This document shows, one piece after another, positions 1 through 6,046 of a stretch of DNA of 8,570 nucleotides (the first letter of the stretch is position 1; each line of letters starts with the position of its first letter). The notes under the pieces are model-generated. The model did not search any database. It was not told the DNA's origin and worked only from the letters and a program-made list of their open reading frames with translations. Made by a program: the position numbers and the translations under genes. The stretch is taken from NCBI GenBank assembly GCA_018378255.1, contig JAGZXV010000220.1, positions 1 to 8,570 of the forward strand, read 5' to 3'. Source of the DNA: Clostridiaceae bacterium (lineage in GTDB: Bacteria; Bacillota; Clostridia; Lachnospirales; Lachnospiraceae).

Positions 1-501
1 GTGGAATTTAACTCCCTGTCTAAAACTTATGGACTGGCGGGAGCCAGAATCGGATTCTGCGTGGGAAACAGCCAGGTGGTTTCTAAGTTAAGAACCCTTA
101 AATCCAACATGGATTATGGGATGTTTCTGCCAATCCAGCAGGCGGCGATTGTTGCGGTTACGGGGGATCAGTCCTGCGTGGCCGATACCAGGGCTGCTTA
201 TGAAAAGCGCAGGGACGTGCTGTGCGACGGTTTAAAGTCCATCGGTTGGGACCTGGATAAGCCGGAGGCAACCATGTTTGTATGGGCCAGAATTCCGGGC
301 CACTATAAGACTTCGGAAGAATTTGCCATGGATTTGGTGGAACGGGCCGGTGTGATTGTGACGCCTGGAAGCGCCTTTGGACCGTCGGGAGAGGGATATG
401 TGAGGATGGCTCTTGTTCAGGATGAAAAGGAACTTAAAGAGGCGGTTGCGGCCATTGATGAGAGCGGCATATTGAAAGAGGAGAAAACCATTGAGCTTTA
501 A
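1..501 (+). CDS. PLP-dependent class I/II aminotransferase, C-terminal fragment
   Basis: This is the C-terminal 166 residues of a cytoplasmic fold-type I aminotransferase; the gene starts upstream of the window. The first codon shown (GTG) is probably an internal Val. The fragment opens with the cofactor-binding signature SLSKTYGLAGARIGF, in which the Lys at fragment residue 8 should form the Schiff base with pyridoxal phosphate. The rest is the usual small C-terminal domain, with a VTPGSAFGPSGEGYVRMAL stretch that contains the conserved Arg binding the substrate carboxylate. Families with this signature include LL-diaminopimelate, alanine and aspartate aminotransferases; full-length members run to about 390 residues, so roughly 40% is present. 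The amino-donor specificity cannot be decided from this part. It ends with TAA and overlaps truA by 11 bp, so the two are probably co-transcribed and translationally coupled. Confidence 0.93.
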   Translation: MEFNSLSKTYGLAGARIGFCVGNSQVVSKLRTLKSNMDYGMFLPIQQAAIVAVTGDQSCVADTRAAYEKRRDVLCDGLKSIGWDLDKPEATMFVWARIPGHYKTSEEFAMDLVERAGVIVTPGSAFGPSGEGYVRMALVQDEKELKEAVAAIDESGILKEEKTIEL

Positions 502-1234
502 TTATAAGATTATTTTAGAGTACGACGGAACCCGGTATGACGGGTGGCAGAAACAGGGGAATACGGATCATACGATTCAGGGAAAGCTGGAAGCAGTGGT
601 TTCAAAAATGGCGGGAACTGAGACGGAAGTCCATGGATCCGGAAGAACCGATGCGGGCGTCCATGCGTCAGGGCAGGCGGCCAACTTCCATCTGGAGACG
701 AGGCAGGATCCGGAGGAATTGAAAGAGTATTTAAACCGGTATCTGCCGGAAGATATCAGGGTGCTTTGCGCCAAAGAGGTGAGCGCCAGGTTTCACAGCA
801 GGCTGAATGCTGCAAGGAAAACTTATACTTATTATGTGGATATGAGCCCTAAAAAGAACGTATTTACGAGAAAATATGTATATGGCCTGGGACATAAGCT
901 CAATCTGTCCGCAATGGAACAGGCGGCGGTGAAGCTTTGCGGAACCCATGATTTTAAAAGTTTCTGTTCCAATAAAAAGATGAAAAAGACATCGGTCAGG
1001 ACGCTGTATTCCATCACATTCCATCAGAGGGAGGATGTGATGGAGATCAGGTATACCGGAGATGGGTTTCTCTACAACATGGTCAGGATTTTAACAGGAA
1101 CCCTGATTGAAGTGGGGCTGGGAAAACGGGAACCGGGATCGATGGATCAGGTTCTGGAGGCAAAGGACCGGCAGGCAGCAGGCTTCACGGCGCCTCCTGA
1201 AGGGCTTTTTCTTACAAAGGTGGAGTACGAATGA
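491..1234 (+). CDS. truA: tRNA pseudouridine(38-40) synthase TruA
   Basis: TruA converts uridines 38, 39 and 40 in the anticodon arm of many tRNAs to pseudouridine in the cytoplasm. The 247-residue product has the family's usual length. Near the N-terminus it has the ILEYDGTRYDGWQ strand, and at residues 50-58 the catalytic loop GSGRTDAGVHA, whose Asp54 is the expected nucleophile. Further on, RKTYTYYVD and FLYNMVRILTGTLIEVG are typical of the second half of TruA. The start is TTG at 491, preceded by an AAAGAGGAG ribosome binding site about 8 nt upstream; no ATG or GTG gives the conserved N-terminus. It overlaps the aminotransferase by 11 bp and the following transporter by 4 bp (ATGA), so the three genes form one coupled operon. 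There is no visible functional link among them; such truA clustering with unrelated housekeeping genes is common. Confidence 0.97.
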   Translation: MSFNYKIILEYDGTRYDGWQKQGNTDHTIQGKLEAVVSKMAGTETEVHGSGRTDAGVHASGQAANFHLETRQDPEELKEYLNRYLPEDIRVLCAKEVSARFHSRLNAARKTYTYYVDMSPKKNVFTRKYVYGLGHKLNLSAMEQAAVKLCGTHDFKSFCSNKKMKKTSVRTLYSITFHQREDVMEIRYTGDGFLYNMVRILTGTLIEVGLGKREPGSMDQVLEAKDRQAAGFTAPPEGLFLTKVEYE

Positions 1235-2409
1235 CAGATTTTTTAGTAAGAAAGTTCATTAAGGACTATAATAATGTAGAGGATGTGTCGGTGAGAACCA
1301 GATATGGGCTTTTATCCGGCGTTGTGGGAATCTGCTGCAATGTGGTGCTGTTTGCGGCAAAGCTGTTTATCGGCCTGCTGATCGGCAGTATTTCCGTAAT
1401 GGCAGACGCATTTAACAACTTATCCGATGCTGCGTCTTCGATCATCGGTTTTGTGGGAACGAAGATGGCGGAAAAGCCTGCGGATGAGGACCATCCCTTC
1501 GGGCATGGGCGGATTGAATATATTGCGGCGTTTATCGTTGCATTTATTGTAATTCAAGTGGGATTTTCCCTGTTTAAGACTTCCTTTGGGAAGATAAGAA
1601 ACCCGGAACAGCTGACTTTTAAAGCCATATCTCTGGTGATTTTGTCGCTTTCCATTGTTGTGAAGCTCTGGATGGCCATGTTTAACAGGAAGCTCGGGAA
1701 GCGGATTAATTCCACGGTTATGGTCGCAACGGCCGCGGATTCCTTTGGCGACGTGATGACTACGGCCGCCACGATCGTGTCAATATTGGTTTTTGTCGCT
1801 ACAGGGTATAATATTGATGGAGTGATCGGTTTAGTGGTCTCTGTTGTCGTAATGATTGCAGGTATCAACATCGCAAAAGATACCCTGGCCCCATTAATCG
1901 GGGAGGCGATTGATCCGGAACTCTATAGAGAGATTTCCAGATTCGTGGAAAACTATGACGGAATTGTGGGAACTCATGATTTAATCGTGCATAATTACGG
2001 CCCGTCCAGAAGCATGGCTTCCATTCATGCCGAAGTTCCTAATAATGTGGATATTGAGGTGTCCCACGAGATTATCGACCGGGTGGAAAGGGAAGCGGCA
2101 AAGCGTTTCAATCTGTTTATGGTGATCCATATGGATCCGGTGGAAACCAGCGATGTGAGAGTTATGGATTTTAAAGCGCTGGTGGCAGGTGTTTTATCAG
2201 AAATGGATTCCAGGCTGTCTTTCCATGACTTCAGGATTGTGGATGGGACGGAGAGGATTAATCTGATTTTTGATTTAGTAGTTCCAAGGGAATATAATGA
2301 GGATATGAGAAAAAGCTTGAGAAGAAAGGTAGCGGAAACGGTTAATCAAAGAGATAAGAGATGTTTTTGCGTCATTACGGTGGAGAACAGCTTTTGTGCG
2401 GAAAGCTGA
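1231..2409 (+). CDS. Cation diffusion facilitator family transporter, probably Mn(II)-type exporter
   Basis: This is an inner-membrane metal/proton antiporter of the CDF family that would export divalent cations. The 392-residue product has about six hydrophobic segments between residues 28 and 215. The second carries the signature SISVMADAFNNLSDAASS and is followed by the cytoplasmic loop DHPFGHGRIEY. Aligned by eye with E. coli YiiP, the transport site would be Asn62 and Asp66 in TM2 and Asp170 and Asp174 (DSFGD) in TM5. An N-D-D-D set is, from memory, typical of manganese exporters such as MntE, whereas zinc exporters use His at these positions. The cytoplasmic domain follows (about 225-305) with conserved HxxxD-like elements. 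Residues from about 308 to 392 form an extra domain absent from the 290-300-residue prototypes but known in clostridial members. The start overlaps the truA stop (ATGA). Metal specificity is inferred; the family call is firm. Confidence 0.93.
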   Translation: MTDFLVRKFIKDYNNVEDVSVRTRYGLLSGVVGICCNVVLFAAKLFIGLLIGSISVMADAFNNLSDAASSIIGFVGTKMAEKPADEDHPFGHGRIEYIAAFIVAFIVIQVGFSLFKTSFGKIRNPEQLTFKAISLVILSLSIVVKLWMAMFNRKLGKRINSTVMVATAADSFGDVMTTAATIVSILVFVATGYNIDGVIGLVVSVVVMIAGINIAKDTLAPLIGEAIDPELYREISRFVENYDGIVGTHDLIVHNYGPSRSMASIHAEVPNNVDIEVSHEIIDRVEREAAKRFNLFMVIHMDPVETSDVRVMDFKALVAGVLSEMDSRLSFHDFRIVDGTERINLIFDLVVPREYNEDMRKSLRRKVAETVNQRDKRCFCVITVENSFCAES

Positions 2410-2414
2410 TTTAT

Positions 2415-2474
2415 TGCAGCAGTTCAGACGGCCGGCTGTTTCGGCCAGGAAGATAATCTGTCTGAATGGTTGCA
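2415..2474 (+). other. Nested inverted repeat between the transporter and sigma-factor genes
   Basis: An imperfect outer stem pairs 2415-2429 with 2460-2474 (12 of 15 positions, with TTCAGAC/GTCTGAA perfect). Inside it a GGCCG/CGGCC hairpin lies at 2430-2434 and 2442-2446. It starts 5 nt after the transporter stop. No T-run follows, so it is not a classical intrinsic terminator. It could stabilise the 3' end of the upstream mRNA, serve as a Rho-independent pause, or be part of the sigma-operon leader. Confidence 0.45.
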
Positions 2475-2548
2475 ATTTGCTGAGAAAATTCCAGATTGAT
2501 GCAATAAGATGGAAGAATGTAGCATTAACATTATAGAAAGGAATTCAT

Positions 2549-3109
2549 ATGAGTCGTGATATACCGCCAGACTATGAGAAGTTAAGCGATGAAGAGTTGC
2601 TGGGGCGTGTCGGCACTGGAGATGAGTTCGCATTTCGGCAGTTGTATCAGAATACTGACCGTACTATGTACAGCTATATTTTGTCTGTTTTGAAGAATCC
2701 GGACGATGCGGAAGAAGCGATGCAGGAGGCTTATCTGAAGATATGGGTATCGGCTGCGGGGTATATCCCCCAGGGCAAACCTCTGGCATGGATGTTCACC
2801 ATTGCCCGGAATCTGTGTTATATGAAGTTCCGGGAGAAAAAGCATCAGGCGGATATCGGAATTGATGAATTGGAAGATCGGGAGCCGGGTGAGGTTTGTC
2901 TTCCGATTGAACAGGCGGCAGATAAGATGGCTTTACAGGCGGCCCTCAGTATACTGAAGGAGGAGGAACGGCAGATTGTTCTGCTCCACGCATCTGCAGG
3001 ACTGAAACACCGGGAAATAGCAGCTTCGCTGAAGATGCCCTTGGCTACGGTTTTGTCCAAGTATAACAGAGCTATGAAAAAATTGGAAAAGTATTTAAGA
3101 GAGGAGTGA
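2549..3109 (+). CDS. RNA polymerase ECF-type sigma factor
   Basis: This cytoplasmic alternative sigma factor would direct RNA polymerase to a small regulon. The 186 residues contain only the two domains of the ECF (group 4) class. Region 2 lies at about residues 24-96, with the core-binding/-10 segment NPDDAEEAMQEAYLKIW and the helix WMFTIARNLCYMKFR. Region 4 lies at about 127-184, with the helix-turn-helix GLKHREIAASLKMPLATVLSKYNRA. ATG at 2549 is preceded by AAAGGA with good spacing. The stop overlaps the possible GTG start of the next gene, a membrane anti-sigma protein, which strongly suggests the sigma is held inactive at the membrane by that partner. I do not see a confident promoter in 2475-2548, so autoregulation cannot be judged. 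SigI proteins, the usual RsgI partners, have a different and longer organisation, so this looks like a genuine ECF factor. The exact ECF group is not determined. Confidence 0.95.
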   Translation: MSRDIPPDYEKLSDEELLGRVGTGDEFAFRQLYQNTDRTMYSYILSVLKNPDDAEEAMQEAYLKIWVSAAGYIPQGKPLAWMFTIARNLCYMKFREKKHQADIGIDELEDREPGEVCLPIEQAADKMALQAALSILKEEERQIVLLHASAGLKHREIAASLKMPLATVLSKYNRAMKKLEKYLREE

Positions 3110-3114
3110 ATTCG

Positions 3115-4389
3115 TTGAGAGCAGAAGCAAAGAAGAAGATTGCAAAAGATGAAATTGAACAGCGTTTGTTTTCTGCCGTAACGCAGATTACTCCCGATGT
3201 GTTGGACAAAATCGATTTGTCAGTGCCGCAGGAAAAGGCTGTGAAACAGGCGTCTGTCGTTTCATTCAACAGATTGCGGAAAGGAATGGCTGCTGTGGCG
3301 GCCTGTATCTGTTTAATTACAGTGACAGGCGGAGTTTATGCCTATGGGGAGATGAAAGTGGTCTCTGTCGTAGGAATTGATGTCAATCCTGGGATTGAGC
3401 TGTCCTTAAACCGCAGAAGCAGGATATTAAAGGCAGAAGCGGTCAATACGGACGGCGCCGATATTCTTTCGGATGTGGATATAAAGGGGAAGAAGTTTGA
3501 TCAGGCCGTGGAGAGCCTGGTTGATACGATGCTGAACCAGGGATATTTAAAAGAGGATTACAATGCCGTGCTGATCACAGTTACTGATGTGAAAAACAGG
3601 AAGAGAGAAAAGGGAACGATCCGGGATACGGCGGTTCAGGACGTGGAAAAGACGCTGCAGGATAAGGATGTAAAAGCAGTGGTCTATGACCAGGAGATAG
3701 AAGTCACCCCGGAACTTAAGGAGCTGGCTCAGGAATATGGAATCTCCTGTGGCAAGGCATATTTTGTGCAGAACATCATTTCAGAGAACGAGGAATTGAA
3801 TATGGATGATATGGAGGAATTATCAGCACTCAATATCACCCAGCTCTCTCAGGAGATAGAAAACCAGGATCTGCAGTTTGCGTCCGGCGATGAGACGGAG
3901 GACGACTTCATCTTTGGGGATGATGCGGAAGAAACGGAAGAAGCGAGTGGGGAAGAGGAATCAGAGGAATTAAGCAGCTACGATGATGCCGGTGAGGTGG
4001 AGACGGACGAGACGGAAAACGTTGACCCGGTACGACGTCTTGCCGATGGGGACGATCTCATGTCCGATATAGAGGATGAAATCACAGACGACGGTTCTTG
4101 GGATGAGGAAGATCCGGATGAGAGAGAATCAGCAGCGGCAGTTGCGGCAGCGGCAGTCCAGGAACCTGAAGAAGAGGAAGCCACTCCGTCAGATGCGCCG
4201 GTTTTAGCATCCCCCTCCAACGGAACGCCCGTAGCTTCACCGTCAGATGCATTGTTTGAGGAAGAAGTCGAAGAGGAGACGGACGAGGAAGAAGAGACAG
4301 AGGAAGAAACGGAAGAGGAAAGCGTGGAACTGGAGATGGATATAGAAGGAACGGCCGGACAAGAAGCGCCGGATGTCCATCCGATGTAA
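3115..4389 (+). CDS. RsgI-like transmembrane anti-sigma factor with polyacidic extracellular tail
   Basis: This is the likely partner and inhibitor of the ECF sigma encoded just upstream. Numbering is from TTG at 3115 (424 aa). That start lies 8 nt after AGGAG, whereas GTG at 3106 would overlap the AGGAG itself; GTG would add three residues. Residues 1-56 are a charged cytoplasmic segment that should bind the sigma. Residues about 57-77 form one membrane helix. Residues about 80-230 match the RsgI middle domain: VVSVVGIDVNPGIELSLN, then a helix-strand region with NAVLITVTDV. In RsgI proteins the Asn-Pro bond of this motif (here Asn91-Pro92) is self-cleaved, as I recall from Clostridium thermocellum work. 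Residues 256-424 are low-complexity, about 41% Asp/Glu by hand count with no Lys, and include an Ala run and Pro-Ser-Asp-Ala repeats. There is no carbohydrate-binding module, sortase motif or second membrane helix. The signal sensed is unknown. Confidence 0.88.
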   Translation: MRAEAKKKIAKDEIEQRLFSAVTQITPDVLDKIDLSVPQEKAVKQASVVSFNRLRKGMAAVAACICLITVTGGVYAYGEMKVVSVVGIDVNPGIELSLNRRSRILKAEAVNTDGADILSDVDIKGKKFDQAVESLVDTMLNQGYLKEDYNAVLITVTDVKNRKREKGTIRDTAVQDVEKTLQDKDVKAVVYDQEIEVTPELKELAQEYGISCGKAYFVQNIISENEELNMDDMEELSALNITQLSQEIENQDLQFASGDETEDDFIFGDDAEETEEASGEEESEELSSYDDAGEVETDETENVDPVRRLADGDDLMSDIEDEITDDGSWDEEDPDERESAAAVAAAAVQEPEEEEATPSDAPVLASPSNGTPVASPSDALFEEEVEEETDEEEETEEETEEESVELEMDIEGTAGQEAPDVHPM

Positions 4390-4392
4390 AGC

Positions 4393-4447
4393 TTGATAAA
4401 GAAAGCTGCTTATAAGCGAGTCTGACGCTGTTTTCTTTATCAATTTT
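4393..4447 (+). terminator. Intrinsic terminator of the sigma/anti-sigma operon
   Basis: A perfect 12-bp stem pairs 4393-4404 (TTGATAAAGAAA) with 4432-4443 (TTTCTTTATCAA), followed by TTTT at 4444. A smaller AGCG/CGCT hairpin (4415-4418 with 4426-4429) and a GCTTATAAGC palindrome (4408-4417) sit in the loop. The stem begins 3 nt after the anti-sigma stop codon. It is AT-rich with a short T-run, so it may be only moderately efficient. Confidence 0.7.
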
Positions 4448-4506
4448 CTCATCGTCTGAACTGTTATAATGAATTGTATAAACAATTAGTTTAATTAAAA
4501 AAACTG

Positions 4507-4535
4507 TTGACATTTGCAATTGTTTCCTTTATAAT
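4507..4535 (+). promoter_or_regulatory. Consensus housekeeping promoter of tRNA-Gln
   Basis: TTGACA at 4507-4512 and TATAAT at 4530-4535 are separated by exactly 17 nt, a perfect match to the SigA consensus in both boxes. Transcription would start near 4542, about 11 nt before the mature tRNA 5' end, so the precursor leader is very short. Confidence 0.9.
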
Positions 4536-4552
4536 ATATCTTGTTGTTGCGA

Positions 4553-4624
4553 TGGGCTATCGCCAAATGGTAAGGCAACGGACTCTGACTCCGTCATTTC
4601 AAGGTTCGAATCCTTGTAGCCCAG
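4553..4624 (+). tRNA. tRNA-Gln (anticodon CUG)
   Basis: The cloverleaf is complete. The acceptor stem TGGGCTA/TAGCCCA has the U1-A72 pair typical of glutamine tRNA. The D arm is GCC...GGC with loop AAATGGTAA. The anticodon stem ACGGA/TCCGT has loop CTCTGAC, giving anticodon CTG for CAG codons. The variable loop is CATTT, and the T arm CAAGG/CCTTG encloses TTCGAAT. The discriminator base is G, and CCA is not encoded (CT follows), so it is added after transcription. The gene is monocistronic, with its own promoter and terminator. Confidence 0.96.
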
Positions 4625-4630
4625 CTATCA

Positions 4631-4663
4631 CTCCCACAGAAGTATGTCTGTGGGAGTTTTTTT
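4631..4663 (+). terminator. Intrinsic terminator of tRNA-Gln
   Basis: A perfect 10-bp stem CTCCCACAGA/TCTGTGGGAG (4631-4640 with 4647-4656) encloses the 6-nt loop AGTATG and is followed by seven T. It starts 6 nt after the tRNA discriminator base. Confidence 0.95.
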
Positions 4664-4743
4664 ATAATAGAAAAGTCTTCGCTGAAATTGAGTTATGTAA
4701 ACTGATGGTTTTGCCGAAGCAGGGTATAGAAAACAGACGGTGA

Positions 4744-4928
4744 TTAAAACAGATCGATATAAAACCCTTCTTCAAATTCATCGCCGTCAAGGTCATCATC
4801 CTCGGTCATAAAGTAATGCATATCCAGCAAATCGGAATCGGTCATGTTTTTGACAAGTTTTGCAGTCATTCCTTTCGGGGATTTTTGATATATTTTTGTC
4901 TGAGTTCCTCTATAAATTTTGCATCCAT
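4744..4928 (-). pseudogene. Small acidic hypothetical protein, apparently frameshifted
   Basis: Two short frames abut on the minus strand. ATG at 4928 gives a 20-residue peptide (MDAKFIEELRQKYIKNPRKE) ending at 4866. ATG at 4869, overlapping that stop, gives 41 residues (beginning MTAKLVKNMTDSDLLDMHYF and ending in a very acidic tail before FYIDLF). Adding one C in the CCCC run at 4877-4880 would fuse them into a single 61-residue protein reading NPPKGMTAK across the join. I have an impression of similar small Lachnospiraceae proteins with NPP-x-GMT there, but cannot verify it. AGGAGG lies about 10 nt before the first ATG. The second ATG has a purine-rich GAAAGGA directly abutting it, too close to act as its own site, which favours a broken single gene over two genes. 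The function is unknown. It lies 57 nt downstream of the transposase remnant and could be an element passenger. Confidence 0.5.
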
Positions 4929-4941
4929 TGATTTATACCCT

Positions 4942-4977
4942 CCTGCCTGTTAATAGGTTAAGTATGATACAGGCAGG
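4942..4977 (-). promoter_or_regulatory. 9-bp hairpin adjoining the small ORF's ribosome binding site
   Basis: A perfect inverted repeat CCTGCCTGT/ACAGGCAGG (4942-4950 with 4969-4977, 18-nt loop) sits between the transposase stop and the small ORF. On the minus strand its 3' arm runs straight into the AGGAGG that precedes ATG 4928, so folding would hide part of that site. No T-run follows it on the minus strand, so it is not an obvious terminator. Confidence 0.4.
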
Positions 4978-4985
4978 TGAAAAAA

Positions 4986-5977
4986 TCAAGCGGAACGGCA
5001 TTTGATTTTCGCCATTGTCCGTTCGTAAAGAATTTCATGACTGCATTTCGGGCAGTTTAAAGGGTCGTAGCCAAAAGAAAGAAGGATGTTGCTGCGCCAC
5101 TTTGTAAAGCTTTGCAAGATTTGCTGTTTCGATTTGGGGATCGCTTTATGCAGCGTTTTATCGATTTCTCTATGGCGGGCATAAAGACCGTAATAACGGG
5201 TCATCTTGAAATTTTTATCAGGGATATGCTGGATCAATAAGCGAATAAAATCAAGTGCGGGAAGGGTCTGCTGATCTATTTGATTACAGTATTCGTATCG
5301 CAAAGATTTGGCTTAGCGTAAACGTAGAAGCCATTTTTATCTTTGCGACAGATAAGAGCCTTTGTTTTCTTGAAAGAAGGACCGATCCGTTTTTCCAACT
5401 CGTTCAAAAGAGCGGTTTGGAATGATTTTCTGAGGAGGGTATAGTTGAAGTGTTTTACAACACGCCAGAAGCCATCATCAGAAAAACCGCCCTCGGTAAT
5501 CAGGCAGTGAATGTGAGGGTTCCATTCCAGAGGCCTCCCGAACGTGTGAAGGACACAGACGAATCCGGGGACAAAATTTTTGGATTGATTTATGTTATGA
5601 AACATGCGTAAGAAGACACTGCGAACAGCCAGGAAGAGACAGTTTAGGAGGGAGCGGTCTTCGAGAAAGAAATGTCGGAGTTCTTCATCAATGGTAAACA
5701 CACAATGTCTGTGGATGCAGTGAATGAGCTTAAAGGAGATGGAGGCAGCCCGTTCCTGAGAGTATTTGACCCCACAGGAGGGACAAAAGCGGCTTTTACA
5801 ATGGAAAGCGACAAATTTCATGTTCCCACAGTGTGGACAGACGTACATGGCCCCACCAAAGGCCGGGTCGCCACAGTTAATCACCTTGTCAACGTTATCA
5901 ATGACGACTTGACGTGGATGTAAAATATATAACATTTCTTCATAATGGTCAGCAAAGATTCTCTGTAGAATATTCAT
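4986..5977 (-). pseudogene. IS91-family transposase, disrupted by an internal frame-shifting deletion
   Basis: Intact IS91 transposases are HUH single-strand nucleases that mobilise DNA by rolling-circle transposition. The 5' frame (5977-5276, 233 aa) carries the N-terminal zinc-binding domain, with Cys35, Cys47, Cys50, Cys65 and Cys68 in a CGDPAF...CPHC...CPSCG pattern. It also has the metal-binding HUH motif, His155-Ile-His157 in WNPHIHCLITEGG. The frame stops right after KPNLCDTNTVIK. A different frame then resumes (in-family text from about 5270 to 4986) at TLPALDFIRLLIQHIPDKNF and ends with a CPKC knuckle. As I recall the family, the YxGRY-type block carrying the catalytic tyrosine lies between these two parts, and here it is missing. 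The two pieces total about 330 residues against roughly 380-400 expected. No good ribosome binding site precedes ATG 5977. Transposition activity should be lost. Confidence 0.85.
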
Positions 5978-6000
5978 GATTCTATTATGAGGGAAAACGG

Positions 6001-6046
6001 AATAAAAAGAAACCCCTAATTCCCCTCATGAATGAGGGGCCAGGGG
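6001..6046 (-). terminator. Intrinsic terminator downstream of the dehydratase gene
   Basis: Read on the minus strand, a CCCCTCAT/ATGAGGGG stem (6022-6029 with 6032-6039) sits within an outer CCCCT/AGGGG pair (6013-6017 with 6042-6046). It is followed by TTTCTTTTT at 6012-6004. It lies 43 nt beyond the dehydratase stop codon. Its GC-rich stem and T-tract fit termination of that transcript before the transposase remnant. Confidence 0.7.

Larger units (their letters stand above)
4744..5977 (-). mobile_element. Decayed IS91-family insertion element (ends not defined)
   Basis: The segment holds a broken IS91-type transposase and a small frameshifted ORF downstream on the same strand, placed between the tRNA-Gln terminator and the hairpins after the dehydratase gene. 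IS91 elements move by rolling-circle replication and have no terminal inverted repeats or target duplications, so the edges cannot be fixed from one copy. The true element could extend anywhere within about 4664-6012. The coordinates given only span the two reading frames. The small ORF may belong to the host instead. Confidence 0.6.

Noticed and set aside
4255..4335. Near-pure purine tract as a possible triplex or slippage site
   Set aside because: The bias is fully explained by Glu/Asp codons in the acidic tail. The codons vary (GAA, GAG, GAC), so there is no perfect mirror repeat.
3978..4519. Long minus-strand frames opposite the acidic tail
   Set aside because: GAA/GAG-rich coding creates long Ser/Leu/Phe-rich antisense frames with few stops. 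There is no start signal and no domain.
4507..4743. Plus-strand 78-residue frame across tRNA-Gln
   Set aside because: It runs through the promoter, tRNA and terminator; it is a chance frame.
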